The notes beneath the pieces are model-generated. The model ran no database searches. It was not told where the DNA came from and was given only the letters and a program-made list of their open reading frames with translations. From Puccinellia tenuiflora (lineage: Eukaryota; Streptophyta; Magnoliopsida; Poales; Poaceae), in assembly GCA_012064385.1 (NCBI GenBank), contig QRDG01001973.1, positions 1,329,607 through 1,393,606 on the forward strand: DNA of 64,000 bases, given 5' to 3'. The position numbers were made by a program, and so were the translations under genes. Shown here piece after piece: positions 33,118-44,889 of this stretch. Positions within the stretch are counted from its first letter, which is position 1. Each line of letters starts with the position of its first letter.

Positions 33118-34682
33118 CACTACAGGAAACTGCGGATATGCCGCCGACGGCCAAAAGCCGTCGGCGTAGGTCAAATTGCCGTCGGCATAGGTTTACGCCG
33201 ACGGCTGCCGTCGGTGTATGGCCGTCGGCGTATCAGCCCGTAGCCATAGCTAAAAATGCCGTCAGCGTAGCGAAAGCCGTCGGCATATTTTTTTCCTCAT
33301 TTTTTTCATCATTTTTATTTTTTTTAAACTTTTAGTTATATTTTTTAATTCTATTTTTATTTCTATTCTGAAATTTCCTACTTAGTCATACACTTAAACT
33401 CTAATTCCACTCATAATCCCAAGTCAAACTAGTTACCCTGGTCAAACTTCTCATTCGGTCACCCATCCTCCAGCCCAAGCACGCTTAACTTCTGAGTTCC
33501 ATCCAAATTAGCTTCCAAATGAGAAATTAGAACTTACTGATATAATTATCATATCAATCATATTAACCCCTGGGTCACGATGTTACACTTTTTATAACTT
33601 AAATTTTGAAAATTTATTTGAATAAATAGCAATTATTAAGTAATAATATATTTGAATAAATAACAATAAAATGAATTTTAATTTATTTTTTCTCTTTCTA
33701 CATTTAATATAGAATATCTCATATCTTTAAATCCGTAAATCGAAGTTTGACAAATAAAATGTCTAACTCGATTAGAAAAATGAGAGGAATTCAAAAATGA
33801 CATCCATATCATCTTGAGCATCACATAAACATCGATAAACTTGGTATTTCAATGAATAGGCACGGGGGCCATTTTGACCATTTTTTCAAAAAAGTAAAAG
33901 AAAGTGAAAAAATACTCAAAAAATGGAATCCTTTGGCATGGAGTCCTTTTATGTTTACCAGTTGCTATGAAAATGATAAACTTGATTTTTTACAAAGTTT
34001 GTAAAAAAATCTTTCACAAAAAGTTCTATCATCTACAAATATATATAAGTTTCGAACCAAATGACCAAGATATGACCATCCCCATGGCATAGTTTGTGAT
34101 AAAGTACCCATATTTGGCACATAGGTGTGTCTTGGCATGAGAAATATTGGTGCCGAACCGAGTTTCCAAATTATTTTTCCAAATATCATTTTTCATTTTT
34201 TAAGTGTTAAAAATAACATTGTTTGTGAAGTAAGTACCAAGAATATGTTGCAACATGACACCCATTTAATTTTCACAAATATTAGTACATATATGATGGA
34301 TAATCCCCAAGTATTAGGAATTTTCTCGCTTTCTAACTAATTTCGCCTACTTAAATGACTTTATGTTGCTTTTCAAAAAGTAATAGAAATTTAAACTACA
34401 AGTGTGTGATAGTTTGCTCTGATGATATGGATGTCATATTTGGATTCCTCTCATTTTTCTAATCAATTTAAAGATACGAATTATTTTATATTCAATGAAA
34501 AACAGAAAAAAATATAGCTATGCCGACGGCTTTGCCGTCGGCGTAGCCATATACGCCGACGGTTAATCTACGCCGACGGCCATTTTTCTGCGCAGTCCAA
34601 CTCGCCCCTTACGCCGACGGCCACGACAAAAGGCCGTCGGCGTACATGTTGGCCGTCGGCGTAGCTCCGCGTTCCTGTAGTG
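33118..34682 (+). mobile_element. Complete short non-autonomous CACTA transposon
   Basis: Starts CACTACAGGAAACTGCG and ends CGCGTTCCTGTAGTG, giving inverted termini that begin CACTACAGGAA. The 3-bp target duplication ATT is at 33115-33117 and 34683-34685. Both ends carry clusters of GCCGTCGGC/GCCGACGGC motifs (33145-33290 and 34520-34670), the subterminal repeats. The 1.2-kb A/T-rich core has no transposase, so it would need one in trans. Confidence 0.93.
33457..33515 (-). repeat. 5S rRNA-like block inside CACTA element
   Basis: On plus GGTCACCCATCCT, then GCCCAAGCACGCTTAACTTC and GAGTTC follow the reverse complement of plant 5S rRNA (internal region covering the A box and beyond) with a ~9-base gap after CATCCT and a few changes. 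It is not a 5S gene: the ends and full internal promoter are missing. Confidence 0.75.
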
Positions 34683-35150
34683 ATTGAAGACCTTTTTTAT
34701 TTCTTATGAGCACATAATGTATTTCAGCGTCAAAATTTTTGTGCAATGTAATATTTATTCCATTGTGTCAAAGCATCTTACTCAATCTTGAGATTTATCA
34801 ACCCCAGATTTGGTAAGTGTATGCATTAGCTCGCAGGAAAATATACATCATGATAAATTGAAATAACACCTATGTTTTGCTATTAAAATATCTCATGCTA
34901 CAGTTCACATTCCTGTGAACAACTTAATCCTTTCATTGTCCATGCTTATTATATAGTAATATTAAAATTTGGTTGTATTTTTTTACTAACCTAGAAAATG
35001 CCATCGTCTTGCTTATTTGGTAATGGAACATATGTCCATGATGTATATTTGGCTAGCCTAAAAAACTTGCTGCTATCGATTTGGCTTACACGACCATAAG
35101 ATGTACCTTAATTATCTTCAACAACTTACTTCCAGAATTTTTTAACCTAA
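34683..35150. other. Unassigned A/T-rich sequence
   Basis: No frame, repeat or terminal structure recognised. Confidence 0.3.
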
Positions 35151-36530
35151 TCTATATCTACTAGTCCAGGTTGAGAGTTTATGTGATAATTGCTGAAGTT
35201 TTTATAAATTTATAGCAGCTACCGCCATTTTCTTCTACACTACTCGAGGGCCAAAGTTGATGACCATCAAGATTTGAACAAGGAACATGAGTTCGGGTTG
35301 ATCTTTAGGCTCCCATCTGCCATCTGCCATCTCTTTGGCGGCGCCGAGCGCACAGTAGTACACCATTTCCCTTTGTCCCTCCGCAGTAACATTGTGGTCC
35401 TCATCGCTCAGATTTGCCCATGTCACGTGTGCACGTATCCAACGATATCGTGTATGAATTCTAGACACCATTACACATCTGATTATTAATCCATCTCACT
35501 CGGTGTGTATTATATCTATTTTAATATTTATTTTCTGGAGGTGCTTTTGACTCATGGGCGAAGAAAGAGATGCAGAACTTCAATGAGAAAGTTGATTGGA
35601 AAACTTTATGGGCTATATCTTTATAAATGATTCACGTATCCTTTTGTCTTAGGACATACTACGATCCATGAGCTTCTATGTTTTTGCAACTGAACTAATT
35701 GCAACAGAGTTGATGGCAACACCATTGTTTACATGCATTGATATAGTTTATTTAAGATAATTTTATGTGTTACTATTGTAAATGCTCGGTAAGATTAGCA
35801 TCCATGAAATTCATTTGTCTTGGTCAGTATTAATTCCATAGGCCAAACTAAGGCACTAAAATGAGCTTAAGCTAATATGGACATGTTGCATTCTAATTTT
35901 GGATGGAGATGTTATTTTGCTGAAAAGTTGCTACAATTAATCTTATGGCCTTGAGATTTTGCAAGCACTAGGTTACTAGAAACAATATTCTAGAGAGAAT
36001 GCAAAACAAGGTTTAAAAAATACATTATTTTCAAGTTTATCTTACTCATATGTATTCATCCACCATATCATTAATCTTTCACTACTATATTGTTCTATAT
36101 TAATTTTCTGAATTAAATAGTCATATCAAAGTAAAAAATAATAATTAATTATTTTATATGTTGTTGGGAGTTACTTTACAATATTGAATGCAAAATGCAT
36201 GATTAACTATAATTTAGTCGCAACATATAAAATGTTGCATGTTTGGTCAACCATAAATAGCACACATATACATATAAAACTAATTAGTTGTAAAAACCAT
36301 ATATACGAACCACATTTAAATATCAACTAAGTATACAAGATCCATTAAAGTACATGTTTTTGTATATAAGATTAAATAAAATACTAATGATACTAGCTAA
36401 GGTTTAAGTGAAAATAATGATCGAAAACAAAAAAAATCTCAAAGGATATTAAGATTATTGTTGCCTAGTTAAAATTATAATAATAACCATGAAGATGTTG
36501 CATGCGCATGTGCCCGGGCCACTGTGCTAG
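35151..36530 (+). mobile_element. Non-autonomous Helitron candidate 2
   Basis: Begins TCTATATCTACTAG after an A and ends with a GC-rich inverted stretch, then GTGCTAG before a T. It shares the first ten bases TCTATATCTA with the candidate at 28446. No Rep/helicase is present. A 78-codon minus frame at 35235-35471 is of unknown nature. The hairpin near the end is weak. Confidence 0.4.
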
Positions 36531-37055
36531 TTTAGTTAACAATATGAGGTCAAGTTTTCTCAACTAAAAAAATGATGGTTGAAAGCTCTCTTGGACAATA
36601 TCAATTTGCGTAGAAAATAATATCATAATATTAATTTTTGATGAAATGGTAACAAAATATGGCAAATAAAGAAAAGGAGAAGAGATTAGGTTTTTTATAT
36701 TGTGGACATGTTCTATGTTGTAATAGACTATATTACCACCAAATTAGACCATCGCTTAAATAAGCTATCTTCAGAGTTCGACCTCACGGGGTGCTGCGTC
36801 CCAAAACATGATACTTGGGGAGGTTATATGGATTTTCTATTCTAGAGTGAACCTTGAGGATGTTTAATTGGTTAATTTTAAATACTTTATACAATTGAAT
36901 CTGGATCATTCATTTAAAAAAATATGTTAAATATTTGTACATCCCTACCATGGGGCATGAGGGAAATTACCCCCTCCCCACACAGACAAAGATTATCCTA
37001 ATTAAATAATTATATTTTTTAACTCCATCATACCTTAATTTTGAACCATCCTTTG

Positions 37056-37187
37056 TCAGTAGAGAGGAACCGCTGACGACGCTTTCCGACGGCGCCACCA
37101 GAGCATGAACCCAATCAAGAGAAGCACGAGGAAGCAGAGGACAACAAGGACCTCCTTCTTGAAAATGGAACTATGGAGGCTCGACAT
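37056..37187 (-). CDS. Small single-pass membrane peptide, array unit 1 (candidate)
   Basis: 43 codons. Residues 1-12 are polar (MSSLHSSIFKKE), residues 13-31 are a strongly hydrophobic helix (VLVVLCFLVLLLIGFMLWW), then RRRK and a short tail. This is a clear single transmembrane segment with a basic cytosolic-type flank. The ATG used is the second in the leader; the first opens an overlapping 24-codon frame. A TATA-like TATATAAATT is at about 37306-37317 on minus, 120-130 bp upstream, at a distance that allows a short 5' UTR. The frame is retained in unit 3, and up to the basic segment in unit 2. No family recognised; it may not be translated. Confidence 0.5.
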   Translation of the reverse strand: MSSLHSSIFKKEVLVVLCFLVLLLIGFMLWWRRRKASSAVPLY

Positions 37188-37836
37188 TGCATGAATCTTG
37201 CTATAATTTCTTGCTGGCTTGCTCCTTTCTTGCTCTTCCTTGATTACTCTTCCTTGCTTGCTCCTATTGCTCCTTGATCTGACAAATTGTGCGGCTAAAC
37301 GCTGCTAATTTATATAGATATCTAGAACTGGCTATTCCGTACTTTCCCGTTGATCGCTTGCTCCTGGATTGCTTTCTCCTCGATCGATTCCTCTCCTCTA
37401 TCTCACAACAAGGTTTGCTCAATTGAAAAAAATGATGGTTGAAAGCTCTCTTGGACAATATCAATTTGCGTAGAAAATAATATCATAATGTTAAATTTTG
37501 ATGAAATGTTAACAAAATGTGGCAAATAAAGAAAAGGGGAAGACATCAGGTTTTTTATATTGTGGACATGTTCTATGTTGTTATATTCTATATTACTAAC
37601 AAATTAGACCATCGCTTAAATAAACTATATTCAGAGTTCAACCTCACGGGTGCTACATCTGAAACATCACTTGGGGAGGTTGTATGGATTTTTTCTAGAG
37701 TGAAACTTGAGGATGTTTAATTTTAAATAGTTTATACAATTGAATCTAGATCATTCATTTAAAAAATATTACTAAATATTTGTACATCCCTACCATGGGG
37801 CATGGGGGCAATTGCCCCCCCCCCCCCCCCCCCACA

Positions 37837-40495
37837 TAGGGCTGTCAACGAGCCAAACTCGAGCGAACACAGGTAGGCTCAGTTCGAGCCGAGCTCGAGC
37901 GAGCCCAGATTGACCTTCGAGCCTACATTTAAGCTCATGTTTGGCTCGGCCAAAGTTTGATTAGGCTCGAGCTCGGTTCATTAAAACTCGATAAGGCAAA
38001 TTAGTACATAAAAATACAGGCAATCATAGCAAAAAAAAGTAAAGCCTGATGATAGCATCATAGCGACACAAATGGTTCAGATATCTTAGCAGTCTTACGG
38101 CTTACATAGCATAATAATAGCAGTTTAATATAAGTGGATGTACCACGTGACAAGACTAATTAGTTACATAACAGATCATTCAAGATTGAGGGAGAAGTGC
38201 AACAAATGATGTGGCTGCCAGCTTCCACTCCATCTCGTGCTCCATAGCTTCCACTCCATCTCGTGCTCCACTGTCATAGTGATGATCTCCTATGTTAACA
38301 GACTCGTAGAAAAAGGGACCAAAGGGTACCTGGAAAGAAACATCACTTTCAGGTTAACAAAGCGAAAGAAATATATTTTCCTATAGAACCACAAAAGTAC
38401 TCACCATAGCTTAGCCAAAGTGACTAATTACTGCCCACTAAGGACTTTGCTTCAACTAATACCAACGGAATAGAATTAGCATCATCCTCCTATGCAACAA
38501 ATAAAAAATGGATTATATAAAAGCATCACAATTTTTTTGGTATAAAGAGCACAAAACGTCATACATATACTTACCACATCCTTCGCTTTATGGTGGCCTC
38601 CTCTAATCCAACTTGAGGCACAGACCAAACCTTGCACTGTAGATGGTAGTAAAGAGCTACGGTAGTCATCAATCACTCGACCACCAGTGCTAAAAGCCGA
38701 TTCCAATGAGACTGAAGTAATGGGAATAGTGAGGATATCTCTAGCCATCTTTGCCACCAATGGATACTTAAGTTCATTCATATTCCACCAACCAAGTATA
38801 TCAAACTTATCATCAGGAATGTTCTCAACTTCATCATCCAAATACCTTTTCAAATCTGACTTTGAGGGCTGATATGCATTCTTGGCTTTCATGTACTCTT
38901 GATATTGGCTAGTAATAGAGAAAACAGTACTAGAACTACTAGATGATGTACTGGTGCACTGAGAAATAGATACATTACTTGCTGATGTTGCCATACTTTT
39001 GTTATTTTCAGATTCATATAAAGCATACAATTCATGCAAAGTAGTTTCAACAGATTTCAGTTTTCCAGCAACTTCATTTTCTTTGTATAAAGAAGGAAAT
39101 GTGAATTGAATCATACCCATCTTAAATCTTGGATCAAAAATTGCAGCAATAGCAAATAGGGTGTTGCATTCAGGCCCCCAATACTTGTTAAATTTTTCAG
39201 CCATTGCATCTGCCATTGCTGCAATACATTTCTCCTTTGATTCCATCAACCCACAAAGTATCTTCTTAATATTAACAATGTGAGGATAGAACAGATTGGA
39301 GGTCGGGTAAGTTGAACCAGAAAATGCCTTTGTAGCTGCATGAAAAACACCAAGGACAGATTTCACTTGGTCATACAACAACCATTCTTCCTCAGATGGC
39401 AACCACCTATTGTTTGCATCTCCTGAAGCATAAGCATCAATTGCAGGTCTATAATGAAAAGCAGAATCAAGCATATTGAATGTTGAACCCCAACGAGTGC
39501 AGCAATCAAGAACCATTCCCTTACTACGCCCAATGTTGAGAGAGTCAATATCGTTCTGAAACTTATAAAAACGATTATTTGATTTCTTGATGTATTTGAT
39601 AGTCTCTCTAACTTTATCAGTCAAATGTTCAATCATATTAAGAACATCTTGGACAACCAGATTCAGAATGCGCACAACATCTAACATGAAGAAATTTGCC
39701 TTCAAACCAAAGTGCCTTTCGATTTTTGAACTTAGCAAGCAAGAACTTGACAGCGAGATCATTACTAGCAGCATTATCAAACGTGATACTTGCTAATTTG
39801 TCCTCAATCTTCCATGCAGCCAAACAATCATATAGAGCATTTGAAATCACTACACCACTATGAGGAGGTTCCAAATCAATAAAGTTAATAATACGACAAT
39901 GCATTTTCCAATCCGCATCAATATAGTGGGCAACTAGACCATATAGCAGATTGTCTGATTAGATGTCCAAAGATCACATGTGAGGCTGACCTTCTTAACA
40001 TTCTTAAAATACTTTCTTAATATGTCCTTTTCAGATTCATAGAGCTTCATGCATTCACTTCTAATTTTATTTCTAGACATCTTCTTGTAACCAGGATTTA
40101 ATGCCTTCATCAAAATATTAAACCACTTGTATTCCACAATACGAAAAGGCATGTCATGAACAATGATAAGCTTGCAAATAATTTCACGAATTCTCGCATT
40201 ATCACAATAACCAGGCTTAACAACAGAGGGAGTTGCCACATCACCTTCAGCTTCCTCTTCTTCTTCTGTCCAAAAATTGAGTATCTTTTGTTGTTTTGAT
40301 TTTTGATGGTGCTTGTGCAGATCACATGTAGTCAAGTGCCTCAACCAGTGAGAGGTAGTGCCGCTGGCCGACTTTGCAAATAGATTTCAACATGCCATGC
40401 ACTTCCCTTTTATTTCAGTCTCACCTTTCCTTTTCTTTGACGGAACTTTAACTTCCTCAAAGAACTTCCAAACCAAAGACTTCTTAAATAATTAT
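37837..40495 (-). mobile_element. hAT transposon, degenerate, truncated
   Basis: The insertion splits tandem unit 2 just after its C run and removes about 25 bp of it. The left end TAGGGCTGTCAACGAGCC followed by CTCGAGCGAGC-type motifs is typical of plant hAT termini. The right side, which is the transposase start on minus, has no matching inverted terminus and no 8-bp duplication, so that end is deleted. It encodes a zf-BED/RICESLEEPER-type hAT transposase on minus with several breaks. Confidence 0.85.
38560..40495 (-). pseudogene. hAT family transposase (zf-BED, RICESLEEPER-like)
   Basis: On minus, a BED zinc finger (CMAC, then SGTTSHWLRHLTTC) spans 40495-40320 with an in-frame stop between the cysteine and histidine parts. 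The middle region at 40344-39934 includes KKVSLTCDLWTSN, the start of the RNase H-like core. A one-base break at about 39930 follows, then CRIINF at 39904-39660, another break near 39650, and a long frame 39640-38560. This last frame ends with the hAT dimerisation domain (DILGWWNMNELKYPLVAKMARDIL, then SLESAFSTGGRVIDDYR and LVCASSW). The fold and order match Ac/hAT transposases, DNA cut-and-paste enzymes acting in the nucleus. It cannot produce an intact protein. Confidence 0.9.
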
Positions 40496-40513
40496 ATATA
40501 TTTTTTAACTCCA

Positions 40514-40672
40514 TCATACCTTCATTTTGAACCATCCTTCGTCAATAGAGAGGAACGCTGTCAACGCTTCCCGACGGCGCCACCATAGCATGAACCCGAT
40601 CAAAAGAAGCACGAGGAAGCAGAGGACAACCAGTACCTCCTTCTTGAAAAGGGAACTATGGAGGCTCGACAT
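40514..40672 (-). CDS. Small membrane peptide, array unit 2, altered C-terminus
   Basis: 52 codons. The same N-terminus and transmembrane helix as unit 1 (MSSLHSSLFKKEVLVVLCF through GFMLWWRRR), but one base is missing after the basic segment, so the tail differs and extends to a later stop. A TATA-like TATATAAAAT lies near 40790. Substitutions against unit 1 are few and mostly conservative or silent within the helix. Confidence 0.4.
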   Translation of the reverse strand: MSSLHSSLFKKEVLVVLCFLVLLLIGFMLWWRRREALTAFLSIDEGWFKMKV

Positions 40673-41408
40673 TGCACGAATCTTGCTATAATTTCTTGCT
40701 GGCTTGCTCCTTTCTTGCTCTACCTTGATTAATCTTCCTTGCTTGCTCCTATTGCTCCTTGATCTGACGAATTTTGCGGCTAAGCGATGCTATTTTATAT
40801 AGATATCTAGAACTGGCTATTCCTTACTTTCCCGTTGATTGCTTGCTCCTGGATTGCTTGTTCCTCGATCGATTCCTCTCCTCGGTCTAACAACAAAGTT
40901 TGCTCAATTGAAAAGGATGATGGTTTAAAGCTCTCTTGGACAATATCAATTTGCGTAGAAAATAATATCATAATGTTAAATTTTGATGAAATGGTAACAA
41001 AATGTGGCAAATAAAGAAAAGGGGAAGATATCAGGTTCTTTATATTGTGGACATGTTCTATGTTGTTATAGCCTATATTACCACCAAATTAGACCATCGC
41101 TTAAATAAGCTATCTTCAGTGTTGGACCTCACGGGGTGCTGCGTCCCAAAACATGATACTTGGGGAGGTTATATGGATTTTCTTTTCTAGAGTGAACCTT
41201 GAGGATGTTTAATTGGTTAATTTTAAATACTTTATACAATTGAATCTGGATCATTCAGTTTAAAAAATATGTTAAATATTTGTACATCCCTACCATGGGG
41301 CATGGGGGAAATTACCCCCCCCCCCCCCCCCCCACACACAAAGATTATCCTAATTAAATAATTATATTTTTTAACTCCACCATACCTTAATTTTTGAACC
41401 ATCCTTTG

Positions 41409-41531
41409 TCAGTAGAGAGGAACCGCTTTCCGACGGCGCCACCAGAGCATGAACCCAATCAAGAGAAGCATGAGGAAGCAGAGGACAACAAGGACCTCCT
41501 TCTTGAAAATGGAACTATGGAGGATCAACAT
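41409..41531 (-). CDS. Small membrane peptide, array unit 3
   Basis: 40 codons. Starts MLILHSSIFKKE, then the hydrophobic helix and WWRRRKAVPLY. Against unit 1 nine bases are lost in frame near the C-terminus (three residues), so the reading frame is kept. In this unit the frame is also open upstream to 41627, which would give 72 residues. The TATA-like site is changed to TATGTAAATT. Confidence 0.42.
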   Translation of the reverse strand: MLILHSSIFKKEVLVVLCFLMLLLIGFMLWWRRRKAVPLY

Positions 41532-42279
41532 TGCATGAAACTTGCTATAATTTCTTGCTGGCTTGCTCCTTTCTTGCTCTTCCTTGATTACTCTTCCTTG
41601 CATGCTCATTGCTCCTTGATCTGACAAATTGTGCGGCTAAACGCTGCCAATTTACATAGATATCTAGAACTGGCTATTCCTTACTTTCCCGTTGATTGCT
41701 TGCTCCTGGATTGCTTGTTCCTCGATCGATTCCTCTCCTCGGTCTAACAACAAAGTTTGCTCAATGGAAAAGAATGATGGTTTAAAGCTCTCTTGGACAA
41801 TATCAATTTGCGTAGAAAATAATATCATAATGTTAAAATTTGATGAAATGGTAACAAAATGTGGCAAATAAAGAAAAGGGGAAGATATCAGGTTCATTAT
41901 ATTGTGGACATGTTCTATGTTGTTATAGCCTATATTACCACCAAATTGGACCATCGCTTAAATAAGCTATTTTCAGTGTTCGACCTCACGGGGTGCTGCG
42001 TCCAAAACATGATACTTGGGGAGGTTATATAGATTTTTCGAGAGTGAACCTTGAGGATGTTTAATTGGTTAGATACACAACTATTCACATTGATTAATTT
42101 TAAATACTTTACACAATTGAATCTGGATCATTCATTTCAAAAATATGTTAAATATTTGTACATCCCTACCATAAGGGGAATTGCCCCCCCCCCCCACACA
42201 CACACACACAAAGATTAACCTAATTAAACAATTATATATTTTTAAACTCCACCATACCTTAATTTTGAATCATCCTTCG

Positions 42280-42416
42280 TCAGTAGAGAGGAACCGTTGT
42301 CGACGCTTCCCGACGGTGCCACCAGAGCATGAACCCGATCAAGAGAACACTAAGCACGAGGAAGCAGAGGAGAAGAAGGACCTCCTTCTTAAAAGGGAAC
42401 TATGGAGGCTCGGCAT
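42280..42416 (-). pseudogene. Small membrane peptide, array unit 4, frameshifted
   Basis: Starts MPSLHSS; a missing base after residue 8 shifts the frame out of the hydrophobic helix. A further insertion lies within the helix region. Out-of-frame homology to the helix and to the VPLY end is plain. The TATA-like site near 42515-42526 is intact. Confidence 0.5.
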
Positions 42417-42605
42417 TGCATGAATCTTGCTATAATTTCTTGCTTGCTCCTTTCTTGCTCTTCCTTGCTTGCTCCTATTGCTCCTTGATATGATGAATTG
42501 TGCGGCTAGACGCTGCTAATTTATATAGATATCTAGAACTAGCTATTCCTTACTTTCCCGTTGATTGCTTGCTCCTCGATCGATTCCTGTCCTCGATCTC
42601 ACAAC

Positions 42606-43002
42606 ATTTTTACTTGTTAGCAGGCACATAATCGGCCCATTTTCCTCAAATAAAAAGAATAAGAAAGAATTGGCTCTTACTCCGTGTGTAACTGGAAAAG
42701 AACAGTCATTTAGGCCTAGCTCATGGAGTGAAAATAGCAATGAAAATCTCAAGATTAGGCCCAGCGACAGAACTAGCAGAGCGCCCCACCCTAAGAATTG
42801 GCACATTTTCCTAAGAAAAACAAAAATCGGCCGATACCTCGTGTGTAACTAGAAAAAATAGTCATTAGGCCCAGCTCATGGAGCGAAACTAGCAATGACC
42901 ATTCGCTATCTGCCAAATCTGGATCGAATAATATGTGCGTGGGAGTTGGTACTATCCAAAATATGTAGTATGTATTTCCCGGCGTGCACCAATAAAATGT
43001 AC
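42606..43002. other. Two imperfect copies of a ~170-bp unit
   Basis: 42630-42730 and 42795-42900 share CATTTTCCT, CTCGTGTGTAACT, TAGGCCCAGCTCATGGAG and ACTAGCAATGA-type text, a diverged tandem pair. No gene. It ends with TGTAC, the target duplication of the next element. Confidence 0.55.
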
Positions 43003-44598
43003 TGATATGGTGCAAACATATCTATAATTTTTTATGTTCCATGTTGTTATTATGCTTGTTGTTACATGTTTTGCATACACTTTATAGCATTTTTATACAT
43101 TTTCGGGTACTAACCTATTGACAAGATGCCACAGTGCCAGTTCCTATTTTCTGCTGTTTTACCTTTTCAGAAAAGTTATTAAGGAAATATTCTCGGAATT
43201 GGACGAAAATCAACGGACATCAATATTTCACCGAAACATCCACGGAGTCCGAAGGAGAGCCAGAGAAGCGCCAGGGGGCGCCCTCACCAGGGCTCGGCGC
43301 AGGCCCCCTCTCTGCCGCGCCGAGGGGTGGTGTGGGCCCCTCGGGTGCCCTCCGACGCCGCCCTTTTGCCTATTTATTCCTCCTGCCCCGAAAACCCTAA
43401 GTACCCGAGTCATATTCCATGAAAAGTTCTAGAGCCGCCGCCATCGTCAAACCCTACTCGGGAGGGTTCCTGAAGCTCTTCCCGGCACCCTGCCGGAGGG
43501 GAGATCATCACCGGAGGGCTCTACATCACCATGCCTGCCTCTGGAGTGATGCGTGAGTAGTTCATCCTTGGACTACGGGTCCATAGCAGTAGCTAGATGG
43601 TAGTCTCTCCTCTTTGTGCTATCATGTTTATATCTTGTGAGCTTCCTAACATGATCAAGATCATCTTATTGTAATGCTACATGTTGTGTTTGCTGAGATC
43701 CAATGAATATTGATACTATGATCAAGTTGATTATCAATCTATCTTTATATGTTGTTTATGATCTTGCATGCTCTCCATTATTAGTAGATGCTTTGGCCAA
43801 GTAGATGCTTTTAACTCCAAGAGGGAGTATTTATGCTCGATGGTGGGTTCATGCCTCCGGTAATCTGGGTGAGTGACGGAAACATCTTAGGTTGTGGATG
43901 TGTTGTTGCCACTAGGGATAAAACAACAATGCTATGTCTACGGTCATTTGTGTTGTTTACATTACACACTTTGCTTAATGTGATTATCTGTTGTTTGCAA
44001 CTTAATACCAATTGGGGACACGGATGTTAACCTGGTGGTGGATTATTAGTCATAGATGCTGTTGAAAAACGGTCTATGTATCTTGATGTAATGCCCAATT
44101 AAATCTCATAGTAATCATCTTGTCATATATTTGCATTGTCATGCGTTCATTATTTGTCAATTGCCCAGTTGTAATTTGTTTACCCAGCATTTTAGGTATC
44201 TTTTATGGAGAGACACCACTAGTGAACTGCGGACCCCGGTCCATTCTTTTACACTGAAACAAACACCGTTTACACCACATTCCACCTTCATTTGCTCGAT
44301 GTCCACTTTTTGTATTTACATTTATTTTCCACACCATACGTTTAATCCTTTGTTTTCAGCAAGCCGGGGAGAATGACAACCTTCCTGTTTCGTTGGGGCA
44401 AAGTAGTTTGATTGTGTTGTGTGCAGGTTCCACGTCAGCACTCGTGTTGCGCCGCGCGTGCAGCTGACAACCTTCTGAGCACTTCTAATTCCTCCTGGAT
44501 TTGATAACCTTGGTTTCTTACTATGGGAAAACTACTGCTGCACTACATCATACCTTCCTCTTGGGGTCTCCCAACGAACGTGTGGTTTCACGTCATCA
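43003..44598 (+). repeat. 5' LTR of Sabrina/WHAM-like element
   Basis: 1596 bp, starts TGATATGG and ends CGTCATCA. Short frames near 43118-43432 recur in the other LTR with different lengths and are not genes. Confidence 0.93.
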
Positions 44599-44609
44599 AG
44601 ACAGTTTTC

Positions 44610-44627
44610 TGGCGCCGTTGCCGGGGA
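44610..44627 (+). other. Primer binding site, tRNA-Asp type
   Basis: TGGCGCCGTTGCCGGGGA, complementary to the 3' end of plant tRNA-Asp as I recall it, 11 bases after the LTR. The same primer is used by Athila-group gypsy elements. Confidence 0.82.
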
Positions 44628-44889
44628 ATTAGAGGAGCTTCTGAAAGGGGAGTCTCACACTCCCAATCTCATTATTTTGTTTTTGTCTTGCTTAGTTATT
44701 TTGTCTTGTTTGCTTTCAAATATCAAAAACACAAAAAAATTAAAAATTCCAGCACTAGTCTTTTTATCGTTTTGCTTGATATTATGTCTAGTTCTTTACT
44801 TGCTATCAATGGTTACTTTCTTTGAAACTAGATCTTATTAGCAAGGTGGGTCCACGGAGGATGAACAAAAATATTATAAGGGATACCGC

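Larger units (their letters stand above)
36545..42605 (-). repeat. Four ~858-bp tandem units with small membrane-peptide ORF
   Basis: Units start near 36550, 37408, 40893 and 41750. The first and third steps are 858 and 857 bp, and the second unit is 858 bp once the inserted hAT element (37837-40495) is removed. Each unit carries the same order of landmarks: a TTTGCGTAGAAAATAATATCATAAT block, a CACGGGGTGCTGCGTCC block, a C-rich run of variable length, and the minus-strand small ORF with an upstream TATA-like site. The array ends at 42605. Confidence 0.88.

Noticed and set aside
33457..33515. 5S rRNA gene
   Set aside because: Only an internal, gapped part is present; ends are missing. Kept as a repeat.
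35235..35471. 78-codon minus frame as a gene fragment
   Set aside because: No recognised family and no supporting exon structure; mentioned only inside the Helitron candidate.
43118..43432. Frames in the Sabrina-like LTRs (also 48442-48873)
   Set aside because: The same region in the two LTRs gives different frames and lengths, so not conserved coding.
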